Origin: Teredinibacter haidensis | GTDB taxonomy: Bacteria > Pseudomonadota > Gammaproteobacteria > Pseudomonadales > Cellvibrionaceae | Assembly (NCBI RefSeq): GCF_014211975.1 | Contig: NZ_CP060084.1 | Location: forward strand, 3,545,001-3,609,000 | Length of the DNA stretch: 64,000 nucleotides | Direction of reading: 5' to 3' | Part shown: positions 27,043 through 36,112 of the stretch, piece by piece | How positions within the stretch are numbered: the first letter of the stretch is position 1 | Layout: each line of letters starts with the position of its first letter | The notes under the pieces: generated by a model | What the model saw: only the letters and a program-made list of their open reading frames with translations | The model's database searches: none | Told to the model about the DNA's origin: nothing | Program-made: the position numbers and the translations under genes

Positions 27043-29175
27043 TTAATTCCCTCTTGGTTCCACACCACCATTCTGATAGTACTCATTTACCGACATACCA
27101 TTCGCGCCGAGCGGTGTTTCCTGATCGAGGCCAACATAACGACTGCCGTTCTTCCACAGAGCCTGTTCGAACAGGCCGTATTTTTCTTCATCCCAGGTCG
27201 CCCAGTCACTCAACAGCAGGCCTCCCGTATCACCAGAGTTAGGGTTGATACACCAGAAAGTATGGTGAATTTTTCTTTCCACCATAAAGTCGCGTAGCTC
27301 TTCCATCCAATGCTGGTTACGTCCACCATCCATATGACCACCCCATTCACCGATTAAGAGAGGCGCGATGTTTTGGTCATGGATATAGAACCAATTGTCG
27401 TACCATACATCGGCTAGCAAAGTGTCGCGATTGAACCCTTCATAGAACCAGTCCTGATCAAAAACAGAGGGGCCATAATCGTGAGGAGAGTACATTATTT
27501 GATCCTGATTACCCGGCACCGTTATGGGGTAATCCGCAACGCCACGCAGGTTTCCACCCCACCAGGAAAAGTGGTAGTCCGCTGGATCACTGGATTCCCA
27601 ATTCACACTGTCTTTAGGGAAAACCTCAACACCTTCAACCAAAATTAGGGCGTTGGGGTTAATTGCTAAAATTCGTCGCGATGCTTCTTCGGCGACACGT
27701 TTCCAATTGTTGACGTGATTAGAATTATCCCAACGAGCTGCAGCTGTATCGGAATGCGCCTTTCCGTGAGGCTCATTTTCCAGATCGTAGGCAACAAGGG
27801 TATCGTTATTTTTATAACGATCAGCCACCCATTCCCACGTCTCATAAAAAATCGCTTCCGTAAGCTCGCCGTCATACCACAGAGGTGCTACGTGCCCGCT
27901 GTTATCGGCTTTCGCACTGTGTACGTCCAGCATTATTTTTAAGCCCATTTGATCTGCAAGCTGCAACGTGCGATCGAATATTTCCAGGGTGTTCAAACCT
28001 TCCAACTCTGGATTTGCGTAAGTATTCACGTTTACCGATCCGAATATGCCGTTTTTCCATTCGTATAACAACTCAGTGGAAATCGGCACGCGAATAATAT
28101 TAATGCCTCGATCCGCAATTTCCTGCATAAAGGTTTCGTGATGCGCACTCCACAGCCCGTGGAAGACTCGCTCGGAAGCATTAAAGCCAAACCAGTTGGC
28201 ACCAGTCAACCAAACCGCACGTCCCTGCTGATCGACAACAGAATTACCTTCCACATGCAGCCAATCCTTGTACATGCCTACACTACTGGAAGAGCTGCTG
28301 GAAGACGAGCTTACCGAGCTGGAACTACTGGAAACACTTGAAGACGAGCTTACCGAGCTAGAACTGCTGGAAACACTTGAAGACGAGCTTACCGAGCTAG
28401 AACTACTGGAAACACTTGAAGACAAGCTTACCGAGCTAGAACTACTGGAAACACTTGAAGAAGAGCTGGAGTCACTGCTGGAGGCACAGGTGTTGACCAC
28501 GCCACCACCACCGACTTGACTTTCGCAGGTAGTGAGACCAATACAGCTTTGGTTATTTTCATAACCCCAACCACTATCCTGGTTTTCACACAGTGGGCGA
28601 ACTTCACCATACCAGCTACATTCTGCCACACAGTTCGAATTGGACGAGCTTGAGCTACTGACAACACTTGAAGAACTGCTAGAAACACTGGAGCTAGAAC
28701 TACTCACACTGGAGGAACTGCTAGAGCTGGAAACGCTACTGGACGAACTGGAGCTACTGCTGGAAGACACCGGGTTATCCGCAGCGCAAATATCACCATT
28801 TAGCAGAGGAATTTCGGCACTATCGTTTCCGGTTCCCTGAACACCAAAGGAAGCAGAATCGCCAACCGCCAGATTGCCGTTCCACACTAGGTTCGACGCG
28901 GTATAGGGATTGTCGCCCTCAACACTGGCACTCCAACTGCTGGTAATACGGTTATCGCTTGCGTATTCCCAATCGATGCTCCAGTTGCTAACGCTGGCGC
29001 CTGTATTATTAGTAACAGTAATTTCGGCGGTAAAACCGCCTTGCCACTGATTACCGACGCTGTAATCGCAAGCCGCACTTGCACCTAAAGACGCAAAAAT
29101 CAGTGCCGTGGCTGTCGCGATTTTTTTTAAGGTTCCGGGGGCTGTGACCACCCGCATGTTTTGTATTAAAGACAT
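27043..29175 (-). CDS. Secreted endoglucanase: CBM2 - CBM10 - GH5 with poly-Ser linkers
   Basis: This 710-residue secreted cellulase begins with a signal peptide ending at ASAA. A CBM2 cellulose-binding domain follows (about 36-133, with VGNQWQGGFTAEITVTNNTG), then a serine linker and a CBM10 (about 182-230, Cys-rich, CSWYGEVRPLCENQDSGWG). A second, longer serine linker leads into a GH5 catalytic domain (about 305-690). The acid/base Glu468 lies in LENEPHG and the nucleophile Glu610 in LIGEWGGH. It should hydrolyse beta-1,4-glucan outside the cell. GAGGGAAT 7-8 bases before the ATG at 29175 supports the start. The adjacent operons are not cellulolytic; export probably uses the T2SS encoded 12-25 kb away. 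Confidence 0.94.
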   Translation of the reverse strand: MSLIQNMRVVTAPGTLKKIATATALIFASLGASAACDYSVGNQWQGGFTAEITVTNNTGASVSNWSIDWEYASDNRITSSWSASVEGDNPYTASNLVWNGNLAVGDSASFGVQGTGNDSAEIPLLNGDICAADNPVSSSSSSSSSSSVSSSSSSSSVSSSSSSVSSSSSSVVSSSSSSNSNCVAECSWYGEVRPLCENQDSGWGYENNQSCIGLTTCESQVGGGGVVNTCASSSDSSSSSSVSSSSSSVSLSSSVSSSSSSVSSSSSVSSSSSSVSSSSSVSSSSSSVSSSSSSSSSSVGMYKDWLHVEGNSVVDQQGRAVWLTGANWFGFNASERVFHGLWSAHHETFMQEIADRGINIIRVPISTELLYEWKNGIFGSVNVNTYANPELEGLNTLEIFDRTLQLADQMGLKIMLDVHSAKADNSGHVAPLWYDGELTEAIFYETWEWVADRYKNNDTLVAYDLENEPHGKAHSDTAAARWDNSNHVNNWKRVAEEASRRILAINPNALILVEGVEVFPKDSVNWESSDPADYHFSWWGGNLRGVADYPITVPGNQDQIMYSPHDYGPSVFDQDWFYEGFNRDTLLADVWYDNWFYIHDQNIAPLLIGEWGGHMDGGRNQHWMEELRDFMVERKIHHTFWCINPNSGDTGGLLLSDWATWDEEKYGLFEQALWKNGSRYVGLDQETPLGANGMSVNEYYQNGGVEPRGN
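28304..28459 (-). repeat. 39-bp tandem repeats in the cellulase serine linker
   Basis: Four near-identical 39-bp units start at 28304, 28343, 28382 and 28421. Each codes for 13 residues of Ser with occasional Val. The unit keeps the reading frame, so linker length can change by slippage without breaking the gene. Confidence 0.88.
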
Positions 29176-29386
29176 AGTATTCCCTCGATTTATCGGGCCC
29201 GCAGGACATCATTATTTTTTTGGGCGAGGATTAATAATTACGTGGAAGACCTTACTAGGCATTTATTGTATTTATAGCGCTAGTGTTTTCCTGGCGAAGC
29301 CTCCACACGTAAATCATGTTAACCCTTGTTGTCAGCAAGAACTTGATTCTGAGCAAGCTACGCATGGGGCGGTTTTACACAAATAA

Positions 29387-29409
29387 AAGGCCGCTCTAAA
29401 AGCGGCCTT
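29387..29409 (-). terminator. Terminator of the ExbB/ExbD/TPR operon
   Basis: Stem AAGGCCGCT / AGCGGCCTT with a 5-base loop lies about 34 bp past the last stop (29443). On the minus strand it is followed by a TTTTATTT tail. Confidence 0.8.
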
Positions 29410-29442
29410 AAGGCTGTAGTTTATTGGATATCAACTCATCCT

Positions 29443-30411
29443 TTAGTAGGGCAAGAAATCAAACGAAAAGATTAATTTTGTTTGCTTCACCTCTTGCTTG
29501 CCAAAATTTATGAGCTTTATTCGCGCTAACAGCTTGGCATCAAGCCCGGCATTTTCCAACTCACTGGAAACAATTTTTGCTGATGAAATACGACCAGAAG
29601 GATCAATAATCATCTCGAAGACAACTTTACCTTCAAGCGTCGGATCCTTACGCAACGCACGGTTGTATATATTAAACATCGCGCCTTTGTTTTTATCCAT
29701 GACTTTACGCATTTGCTCTTCGCTGCGCTTGCCCGCCGTAGAGGCCTGTTTTTGTGCCGCTGAATTTGCACCCGTAGGCGATGCCAACTTGCTATCCACT
29801 GCGGTCGTTTCTTTACCGGAAAGAGCAACACCTCCCGTATTACGACTAAGCTTGGATGTTTTAATTCCCCCGCTGCCCGATTTGGCACCGCTGGAAATCA
29901 CTGACCTGTCCACTTCAGCCGCTTCGCCGGTAGACTGGGTAAGCTCGGCATTTACTTCAGAAAGGTCAAATGAATCGCGCATATCCGAAAGCGCATCGGT
30001 AAACTGGCTGATTTCTGCCTGAGCCGCTTCCCGCGCTTTCTCTACCAGCCTGGCAGGTTCCGGAGTAGACACCGGCTCTGGAGTTGTCTCCTTTTTTGGC
30101 TCGGGTGTTGGCTCGTCCTTAGGTTTTTCATCCTCCTTCGGTTCTTCTTCCGGTACAGGGGTGGGCACCGGCGTAGGAACGGGCGTTGGCTTGGGTAATA
30201 CCTGCTGTTCTAAAACCACTTTTGCCAATTGCGGCGGTAACTCTTCCAATTCCGAACGCTCTTTTTCCGGCACATGGATCAAAGGAATAACAACACTTAA
30301 AATAAAAAATGGAATAAGTAGAACACCAACAATACGCCAGAACTTTCTGTCGTCTTCGATGGTCGAACTCCACGGAAGCTGTAAATTTGGAGCAAGTAAT
30401 ATGGTCGCCAC
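29443..30411 (-). CDS. AgmX/PglI-like TonB-type periplasmic energy transducer
   Basis: This 322-residue inner-membrane protein has a single N-terminal membrane anchor (about 25-47, IVGVLLIPFFILSVVIPLI). A Pro/Glu/Lys-rich rod able to span the periplasm follows (about 70-120, repeated PTPVPTPVP). The Ser/Gly-rich middle leads to a C-terminal globular domain (about 235-322) with GKVVFEMIIDPSGRISSAKIV, typical of the AgmX/PglI C-terminal family related to TonB. In Myxococcus AgmX/PglI-type proteins are tied to gliding. Here it ends an operon with ExbB- and ExbD-like proteins and probably carries their force to the outer membrane or TPR partners. It starts 1 bp after the ExbD2 stop. Confidence 0.82.
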   Translation of the reverse strand: MATILLAPNLQLPWSSTIEDDRKFWRIVGVLLIPFFILSVVIPLIHVPEKERSELEELPPQLAKVVLEQQVLPKPTPVPTPVPTPVPEEEPKEDEKPKDEPTPEPKKETTPEPVSTPEPARLVEKAREAAQAEISQFTDALSDMRDSFDLSEVNAELTQSTGEAAEVDRSVISSGAKSGSGGIKTSKLSRNTGGVALSGKETTAVDSKLASPTGANSAAQKQASTAGKRSEEQMRKVMDKNKGAMFNIYNRALRKDPTLEGKVVFEMIIDPSGRISSAKIVSSELENAGLDAKLLARIKLINFGKQEVKQTKLIFSFDFLPY

Positions 30412-30412
30412 T

Positions 30413-30946
30413 TTACCCCTCCCTAGCCCGCAGGTTTTCCACCGTTACATCGTTCGGAACCTGACTTACTGCTAAAGAAATATTGCGGTATTCCGACTTG
30501 GCACACGTGGTCATAACTTTTTTCAGCAGGTCATAGCCGATATCCTTGTCGCCCATAATAGTAACATTACGACCTTTTTTTGCTTCCTCCTCATTGAGGT
30601 AAGGTTTACGGGAGGCCAAATATTTTAGTTCTTCTTTAAGACCATTAATTTCCGTGTTTTTACTTCTCTTAACGATTCCGGTTTCTGCCACCTTGCGACC
30701 ACCCACCAGAATGGATTCATTACTGATTATCACAATTAAATTGTTTTCTGGTCTTTGTTCGGCAACAGATTCAGGCAACTGGATCTCTTGATTGCTCTGA
30801 AGCACTTCCACATCCGACGAGTTCACCAAAAGGAAAAACACCAAAATGGTAAAAATATCCATTAGCGAAACTAGATTCAGCTTGGATGCCATCTTATTTC
30901 GCTTAGCTGTTCGAGCCATGCGTTTTGCGTGTATTGACTGTTTCAT
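30413..30946 (-). CDS. ExbD/TolR-like proton-motor subunit (with TM Asp)
   Basis: This 177-residue ExbD/TolR-family protein has a basic cytoplasmic N-terminus and one membrane helix, LNLVSLMDIFTILVFFLLVN. The Asp in LMD is the family's conserved ion-carrying residue. A periplasmic domain of about 120 residues follows (VEVLQSNQEIQLPES, then a C-terminal globular part). ExbD pairs with ExbB to turn proton flow into movement of a TonB-like partner. It overlaps the upstream ExbD paralogue by 4 bp (ATGA), so the two are translationally coupled and probably present together in one complex. Confidence 0.88.
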   Translation of the reverse strand: MKQSIHAKRMARTAKRNKMASKLNLVSLMDIFTILVFFLLVNSSDVEVLQSNQEIQLPESVAEQRPENNLIVIISNESILVGGRKVAETGIVKRSKNTEINGLKEELKYLASRKPYLNEEEAKKGRNVTIMGDKDIGYDLLKKVMTTCAKSEYRNISLAVSQVPNDVTVENLRAREG

Positions 30947-31494
30947 TTTGACCCTCCCGGCCTATCGGACGCTTCATTGACAGGTGCATCGCCCAAAGAA
31001 ACTGCCGGGAACAACTCAGCATTGACCACAGAAGCGGCGACTACTGCTTTAAAGCTTCTCACTGTATCCATAGCCCGCACAATTGTTTGATAGTCGGTGT
31101 TTGCCTGAGATAAAATCAGAATATCTTTTTTATCTTTTCCTTTTTCTTTTAACAGGCGTTTTATCTCCTGCAAAGCCAAAGAAAGTGTACCGAAGTCGTA
31201 AACTAGTTCGCCGGTTTCCCTATCTTCAATTTTTGGCAGACGCTTGAGTGGCACACCGACCGGATAATTGATCACCATTTCATCGGCTTCTATCACCAGT
31301 TCCAAGCCCTCATTTAACTGATTATTATCGTTAGGTGCCGCACTGGAGGCTATATCAGGCAGTTTTAAATCGAGCACGGTGATATGGGAAAACACCATAC
31401 TCATCAGCAACACCGGAACCAAGATAATCATCAGGTTCATAAAAGAAGTGATATCGAGATCGGCTTCTTCTTGTCGGGTTCGTCTAGTACGCAT
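30943..31494 (-). CDS. ExbD/TolR-like subunit with Asn in place of the TM Asp
   Basis: This 183-residue ExbD-family protein has an acidic/basic N-terminal tail and a membrane helix, DITSFMNLMIILVPVLLMSM. It continues VFSHITVLDLKLP as in ExbD. The residue aligned with the conserved proton-carrying Asp (Asp25 of E. coli ExbD, in PFIDVML) is Asn20 (SFMNLMI). The periplasmic domain is intact and ends in a Gly/Arg-rich tail. It lies 63 bp after exbB and overlaps the second ExbD gene by 4 bp. It may be a structural, non-proton-conducting partner; that is inference. Confidence 0.85.
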   Translation of the reverse strand: MRTRRTRQEEADLDITSFMNLMIILVPVLLMSMVFSHITVLDLKLPDIASSAAPNDNNQLNEGLELVIEADEMVINYPVGVPLKRLPKIEDRETGELVYDFGTLSLALQEIKRLLKEKGKDKKDILILSQANTDYQTIVRAMDTVRSFKAVVAASVVNAELFPAVSLGDAPVNEASDRPGGSK

Positions 31495-31557
31495 AAGTAC
31501 CGCCAGGTTTCTTAAATGTCTTTAATACCCGAAGAAAATCCGGGCCATTTATTACTG

Positions 31558-32220
31558 CTATCGCGCGCCGTCGCCATTGCGAGTACGCGAGGCAAAGGCA
31601 TTGACGTTAGACATAATATTCAGACACTTAACACCGGCCATTTCCAGACTGTCCACAATTTCTGTGGTTTTTGTTTGCAATGTAGCGTGAAATAGGAGCA
31701 ACGGAATAGCAGCCATCAAACCAAATGCTGTTGTATTCATCGCTACCGAAATACTCTGCGAAAGCAGATTAGCCTTCTCAGAAGGGTCGGCATTGGCTAC
31801 TGCGGTAAACGCGGCAATCAAGCCCATAATGGTTCCCAAGAGCCCCAATAGCGTAGAAATATTCGCCAGCGTGGCCAAATAGGGTGTGCGCTTCTCCAAG
31901 CGTGGCACGGCTTCCATTACGCCCTCTTCCATTGCGTATTCTATTTCGTCCCGCCTTGGTGTTTGCTGCATTCGTGCGATGCCTGAAGCCACAATACGAC
32001 TGATCGGTGCCTTGTTTTGACGAGCCAGATCGACCACTGCGGCATAGTCCTTTTTCTGCAAGAGCGGAAGCAGACGATTAAAGGCCCTTCGATTTGACGA
32101 TTTCGCTGCAGTTAAAAACACCCAGCGTTCAATTGCCAACGCTAATCCTAAAACCAATACCAGCGCGATGGGATACATAAATGGACCACCGCTTTGGAAA
32201 AATGTTAATACAGTATTCAT
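31558..32220 (-). CDS. MotA/TolQ/ExbB-family proton channel subunit
   Basis: This 220-residue inner-membrane protein has the three helices of the ExbB/TolQ family: TM1 about 15-34 (MYPIALVLVLGLALAIERWV), a long cytoplasmic loop, and TM2/TM3 about 115-195. TM2/TM3 carry the conserved TLLGLLGTIMGLIAAF and ISVAMNTTAFGLMAAIPLLLF. It forms the pentameric channel that works with ExbD and a TonB-like transducer. Its position between TPR proteins and two ExbD genes distinguishes this operon from a plain iron-uptake exbBD-tonB set. It lies 64 bp from the upstream small gene. Confidence 0.92.
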   Translation of the reverse strand: MNTVLTFFQSGGPFMYPIALVLVLGLALAIERWVFLTAAKSSNRRAFNRLLPLLQKKDYAAVVDLARQNKAPISRIVASGIARMQQTPRRDEIEYAMEEGVMEAVPRLEKRTPYLATLANISTLLGLLGTIMGLIAAFTAVANADPSEKANLLSQSISVAMNTTAFGLMAAIPLLLFHATLQTKTTEIVDSLEMAGVKCLNIMSNVNAFASRTRNGDGAR

Positions 32221-32284
32221 GAGCTCTTTGCCTCCGGGTTACTCTCTGTTTGCCTGATAAAAATAGAAATGAAAGAGATGAAGC

Positions 32285-32563
32285 TTATTCTCGCTCCAAT
32301 TCTCTAATAAATATTAATTCGCGTTTGTGCTCACTGGGTTCCACATGCCCGAATATATTGTCTGTTTTACTGTTTAAAGGTTGATACAAAATGGAATCGT
32401 CCGTAGCCGGCTTCCAGGGCACAATATAAATCACTTTCGGTTGCTCCTGGTTTCCGGTAACCGTTGCGCTAAGCTCCACGACATCCTCGTCTTGAGCACT
32501 TACCAATGCCGACATAATCGACGACAACACAACCGCCATATACCCAATTCGTTTTTTGTACAT
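32285..32563 (-). CDS. Small exported protein of the motor operon, unknown
   Basis: This 92-residue protein has a signal peptide (IGYMAVVLSSIMSALVSA) and a short mature part (about 68 residues) rich in acidic residues, with YIVPWKP and a charged C-terminus (IFIRELERE). I recognise no family. It begins 2 bp after the TPR lipoprotein stop and precedes exbB, so it is surely part of the operon. It may be a small accessory to the motor or to a TPR protein in the periplasm. Confidence 0.7.
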   Translation of the reverse strand: MYKKRIGYMAVVLSSIMSALVSAQDEDVVELSATVTGNQEQPKVIYIVPWKPATDDSILYQPLNSKTDNIFGHVEPSEHKRELIFIRELERE

Positions 32564-32565
32564 GC

Positions 32566-33225
32566 TTAAGCTCCACCCGACAAGCGTCGTTCCAAATCCA
32601 GAATCCAGCCTTTTACTTGCCGATCATCCTCCGGCAGGATTTTTTGCAGCATTTTATAGTGGCTCAACGCCTCTTCAAACCGGCCCAAATATAAATCGTA
32701 CAGAATACCCAGATTACGATGCGCATCCGCATTGTGTGGCCACACCTGGAGCGCCACCAAATAAATATCTTCGGCCTCTTTAAAACGACCCTGTTCCCGG
32801 TAACTCACACCCAACCAGGTGTAAGCGTCCATATTGTAAGTATTGTTTTGCGAGGCCGTTTTCCAGCTTTTTTCTGCCTCTTCCAGCCGTTCCTGCTTGT
32901 ACTGACAAATCCCCAGATTGACATAGGTGCCAGACAACTTCGGCCAAGTTTCGGTCATTAAACTTAGCACACCTTCGGCCTGCTGCCATTTCCCTACCTT
33001 CATCGCTGCAAGGGCCTTGTTAAATTCGTCCTTTGCTTTTCCCTGCACCGAAGATGCGCTCTCTAGATAGGGGTTAGGAATCAAAACAAGAGGCGCCTCC
33101 GCTTCGTTCTCGGCGTTGGACACCACTTGCTCCTCCGGCTTATCGTCTTTTTTCGGTGCGCCACCACAGGCAGACAGAAGCAACTCTAGGATGATGAACG
33201 CAACTAACGTTTTAGTGCAAGCCAT
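32566..33225 (-). CDS. Small TPR lipoprotein
   Basis: This 219-residue lipoprotein (lipobox LLLSAC, Cys20) has four to five tetratricopeptide repeats in the C-terminal two thirds. Examples are SGTYVNLGICQYKQERLEEA, DAYTWLGVSYREQGRFKEAE, and AHRNLGILYDLYLGRFEEA. TPRs form a protein-binding superhelix. It overlaps the large TPR gene upstream by 14 bp, so expression is coupled. Its partner is most likely another TPR protein or the AgmX/TonB-like protein of the same operon, by context. Confidence 0.85.
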   Translation of the reverse strand: MACTKTLVAFIILELLLSACGGAPKKDDKPEEQVVSNAENEAEAPLVLIPNPYLESASSVQGKAKDEFNKALAAMKVGKWQQAEGVLSLMTETWPKLSGTYVNLGICQYKQERLEEAEKSWKTASQNNTYNMDAYTWLGVSYREQGRFKEAEDIYLVALQVWPHNADAHRNLGILYDLYLGRFEEALSHYKMLQKILPEDDRQVKGWILDLERRLSGGA

Positions 33226-36112
33226 TGCTCACCTCCACTTTGCTTTCTTCTTTTCCATAGCGCGCGGGCAACAACTTCGCCAACGCTTTAAAGCTATTTT
33301 TCACCCCATTATCGTAAAGCCCCACCCATGCACGCTGAATATTGCTCGCGTGCAAGTCTATCGCTTTTTCTTCGAACGGATAGGCCTGCTCTTCCAATAG
33401 AATTTCATACTGCTCCAGCGCAAGCTCATCCAAACCGGCGGGGCGCTCAGAGTTCATCAAGTCCTGACTTAGCTGCCCATACAGCATACCTATTTTATAA
33501 TTGGCATCAGTTGCAAATTCTGCAACGCCGTAGTCTAAAACTCTGCGGTAAGATTTTAAGGTTTGATCCATTGCGGCCTTTTTCTTGCGCATACTCTTTT
33601 TGATGGGCAATGTTAATTTAATTTTGTTGAATCGCTCATATTCATCATTAGCAAACTTGGACGAGGCCATCGCGGCCAAATACTTTGAACGCCCGCTTCG
33701 ATTGACCCCGGCTTTTGCATCTTGGCTGATTAGATCCTTTAGCCAGTAGTTGCGCTTTCCTTCATCCTTTTGCTTGCCATAGATATCTACCAGCTTGTAG
33801 CGTGCCTCTATGGCCAGATCGAAAGGAGCAGGATAAGTGCGCGCGTACTCGCGATACTGTTCTACAGCTTTAGCCAGATTCGCGGATTTTTCGTAAAGTT
33901 CAGCGGATAAATACAGTGAATTTCGGCGTGTTTGTGGATCGCCGGAATTCGCCATAATGGCAAGCTGCCCCGCCGCCTTATTCCAGCTTTCGGTTTCCTG
34001 ATAAATAAACGCCAGCTTAGGGGGCAGTGTTTTATTCAGTTCATGTTTCGGGTAGCGCTGACCAAAATCCAACAGTACAGATTCCGCCTGAACCCAGCTT
34101 TTTAAATCCATTAGATGGTTGGCCGCATCGTACTGGGCCGCGATGGCAATATCGCTGCCCGGCGAAATAGTATTGATAGACAACAATTTGGATACCGCCG
34201 CTGCCGTGTCACCCGCTGCAATTTGCGCCTCGGAAGACTTGTACATACTCGCTGCAATACGTTCTATCGTCGGTGCGTGATCCGGGTCAGAAGGGTCCAA
34301 TAGGGTTAACAGCTGTCGATAGGAATATTCCGCCTCGTTATACTGTTGTAAATCAAACTGCGAGTGAGCCAAAACCAGCCAAGCCGTTTTCTGCAGGGAC
34401 GTTTCCGGTGCAGGCTGCCACTCCGTCATGCGCTTGGCAATAACCTGGGCGCGTGCCAAATCGCCCTGCTCGAACACTTCCTGGGCCGCTTTGGTTAGCA
34501 CGGCGGCGGCGCGCTTATCCGCTGGGTAATAGTCGGCGAAATTCATTGCACTGTTAACTTTATGTTTTTTCCATTCCGTGACTATCGCGCTGTCTGCTTC
34601 CGTTTTTAGTGGGTGATTCGAAATTAAATGCTGAAGCGAAAAAATAGCCGAATAGCCTGCTAGAGCACCGCGATCCTTATCCAAATGTGTATAAGCAACC
34701 AGCTCATAGGCTTTTACGGCTTGTTCCAGCTGCCCGGCCTCGTAATAGGCTTCGCCCATTAAATAGGTCATTTCCGACACTTTGTCGTTTTCCGGGAAGG
34801 TATCAATAAATTGCTGATAGAGCCCGGCCGCTTTCAGAAAATTTGGTTGTGCGATATCTTCGGGTAATTTGAAATCCGGTTTTTTTCCGGCCGCTCTCAG
34901 ACTTTGAAACTCTTCGCGAACTTTTCGGTTGCCCAGTGCCTGCGAATGGTAATAGCTGGAAAGTTCATCTAAATACAAGTGTAACTTCGGTTTAAGCGAT
35001 AAGCGCTGCTCATCACTTCGCATTTTCCAGAACTCACTATAAACACCGTAATTGCGTACATACTCTTCTTTGGCGGGCAGAATCAGGCTGGGGAAATTTC
35101 CTAGACTGTACACTTCTATCGCTTTTACACTGAAACCAGGTGAGTAATCGGTACTGGGAAAAACCTGTACATAGTGACGATAAGTATCCGCACTGTCCCG
35201 ATAGCGTTTTTTCTCTAAATACAAATCGCCCAATTCCATATAGAGCATATGCTGATAGTGACGCTGTCCGAGATTCTGATAAATTTCTGTAATCGAATCA
35301 GCTCCGTCCAGATAAGAGAAAACAATACCAAAAACACGTAGGGTGTCGTTGACCAGATTACGATCACTATTGGATAGATCCACCAACTGTTGACCCACGG
35401 TTGGCAATTTTCTATCCAACACTTCGGTAAAAGACTTTACTGAAGCGCGATAACGTCCACGCTTAAATTGCGACCAGCCCTGCATATACACGGCGTTACC
35501 GTAGAAGGGCGTCACTTCACCCGCAGCCACGACTTCGCTGTAAAGCCGTTCAGCTAAATCATAATTGCCATCGCTAAAGGCTTTCTCCGCTTGGCGAAAA
35601 TCCGCTTCGGCAACAAAGGCTGATTCGGGATAGCTGCCAACCAACTCATTCAATACTTCATCGGATTCATGCATTCTGCCGTCCAGCGCGTAGGCCTTCG
35701 ACAGCTGATATAGCAAGCGCTCATTGGACATTTTCTCGCCATTTACCGGACGCTCTTTATTTAGCATGATCAACTCTTGGTACATGGATACCGCACCATC
35801 GAAATATTTTTCCTGCGTTTGTGCATCCAATTGACGCTGCTCGCTACGAGCCATTTCTAAATCTGCCAGACGCACTAAGATTTGGTGACGAATACCCGGA
35901 TCTTCGGCAACATCCAGAGCAGAGCGATAGCTTTCTTCGATCTGATCGATACCTGTCTGCGGCACTGGCATCGGGTCTTCTGGGATTTCTGGTTCTTTAA
36001 TATCGGCCAGCGTACGACCGTAGTCTGGCATATCATCCCCAAAAAAGGCGCACCCCTGCAGCCACAAAAGACTCAGAGTATAAAGCGAGACCAGCAATGC
36101 CCGACGGCTCAC
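33212..36112 (-). CDS. Large TPR-repeat lipoprotein
   Basis: This 966-residue lipoprotein (lipobox WLQGC, Cys21) is made almost wholly of degenerate TPR-like helical repeats. Examples are EADFRQAEKAFSDGNYDLAE, MTYLMGEAYYEAGQLEQAVK, and ARYKLVDIYGKQKDEGKRN. An acidic Pro-rich stretch follows the anchor. It should form a long solenoid in the periplasm or on the outer membrane. It overlaps its neighbours by 4 bp (ATGA, upstream) and 14 bp (downstream). Similar large TPR proteins accompany ExbB/ExbD/AgmX sets in gammaproteobacteria, to my recollection; their function is not established. Confidence 0.85.
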   Translation of the reverse strand: MSRRALLVSLYTLSLLWLQGCAFFGDDMPDYGRTLADIKEPEIPEDPMPVPQTGIDQIEESYRSALDVAEDPGIRHQILVRLADLEMARSEQRQLDAQTQEKYFDGAVSMYQELIMLNKERPVNGEKMSNERLLYQLSKAYALDGRMHESDEVLNELVGSYPESAFVAEADFRQAEKAFSDGNYDLAERLYSEVVAAGEVTPFYGNAVYMQGWSQFKRGRYRASVKSFTEVLDRKLPTVGQQLVDLSNSDRNLVNDTLRVFGIVFSYLDGADSITEIYQNLGQRHYQHMLYMELGDLYLEKKRYRDSADTYRHYVQVFPSTDYSPGFSVKAIEVYSLGNFPSLILPAKEEYVRNYGVYSEFWKMRSDEQRLSLKPKLHLYLDELSSYYHSQALGNRKVREEFQSLRAAGKKPDFKLPEDIAQPNFLKAAGLYQQFIDTFPENDKVSEMTYLMGEAYYEAGQLEQAVKAYELVAYTHLDKDRGALAGYSAIFSLQHLISNHPLKTEADSAIVTEWKKHKVNSAMNFADYYPADKRAAAVLTKAAQEVFEQGDLARAQVIAKRMTEWQPAPETSLQKTAWLVLAHSQFDLQQYNEAEYSYRQLLTLLDPSDPDHAPTIERIAASMYKSSEAQIAAGDTAAAVSKLLSINTISPGSDIAIAAQYDAANHLMDLKSWVQAESVLLDFGQRYPKHELNKTLPPKLAFIYQETESWNKAAGQLAIMANSGDPQTRRNSLYLSAELYEKSANLAKAVEQYREYARTYPAPFDLAIEARYKLVDIYGKQKDEGKRNYWLKDLISQDAKAGVNRSGRSKYLAAMASSKFANDEYERFNKIKLTLPIKKSMRKKKAAMDQTLKSYRRVLDYGVAEFATDANYKIGMLYGQLSQDLMNSERPAGLDELALEQYEILLEEQAYPFEEKAIDLHASNIQRAWVGLYDNGVKNSFKALAKLLPARYGKEESKVEVSNGLH

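Noticed and set aside
28268..28840. Leu/Glu-rich frames on the plus strand
   Set aside because: They are antisense readings of the cellulase serine linkers (TCC/AGC repeats), with no start signals.
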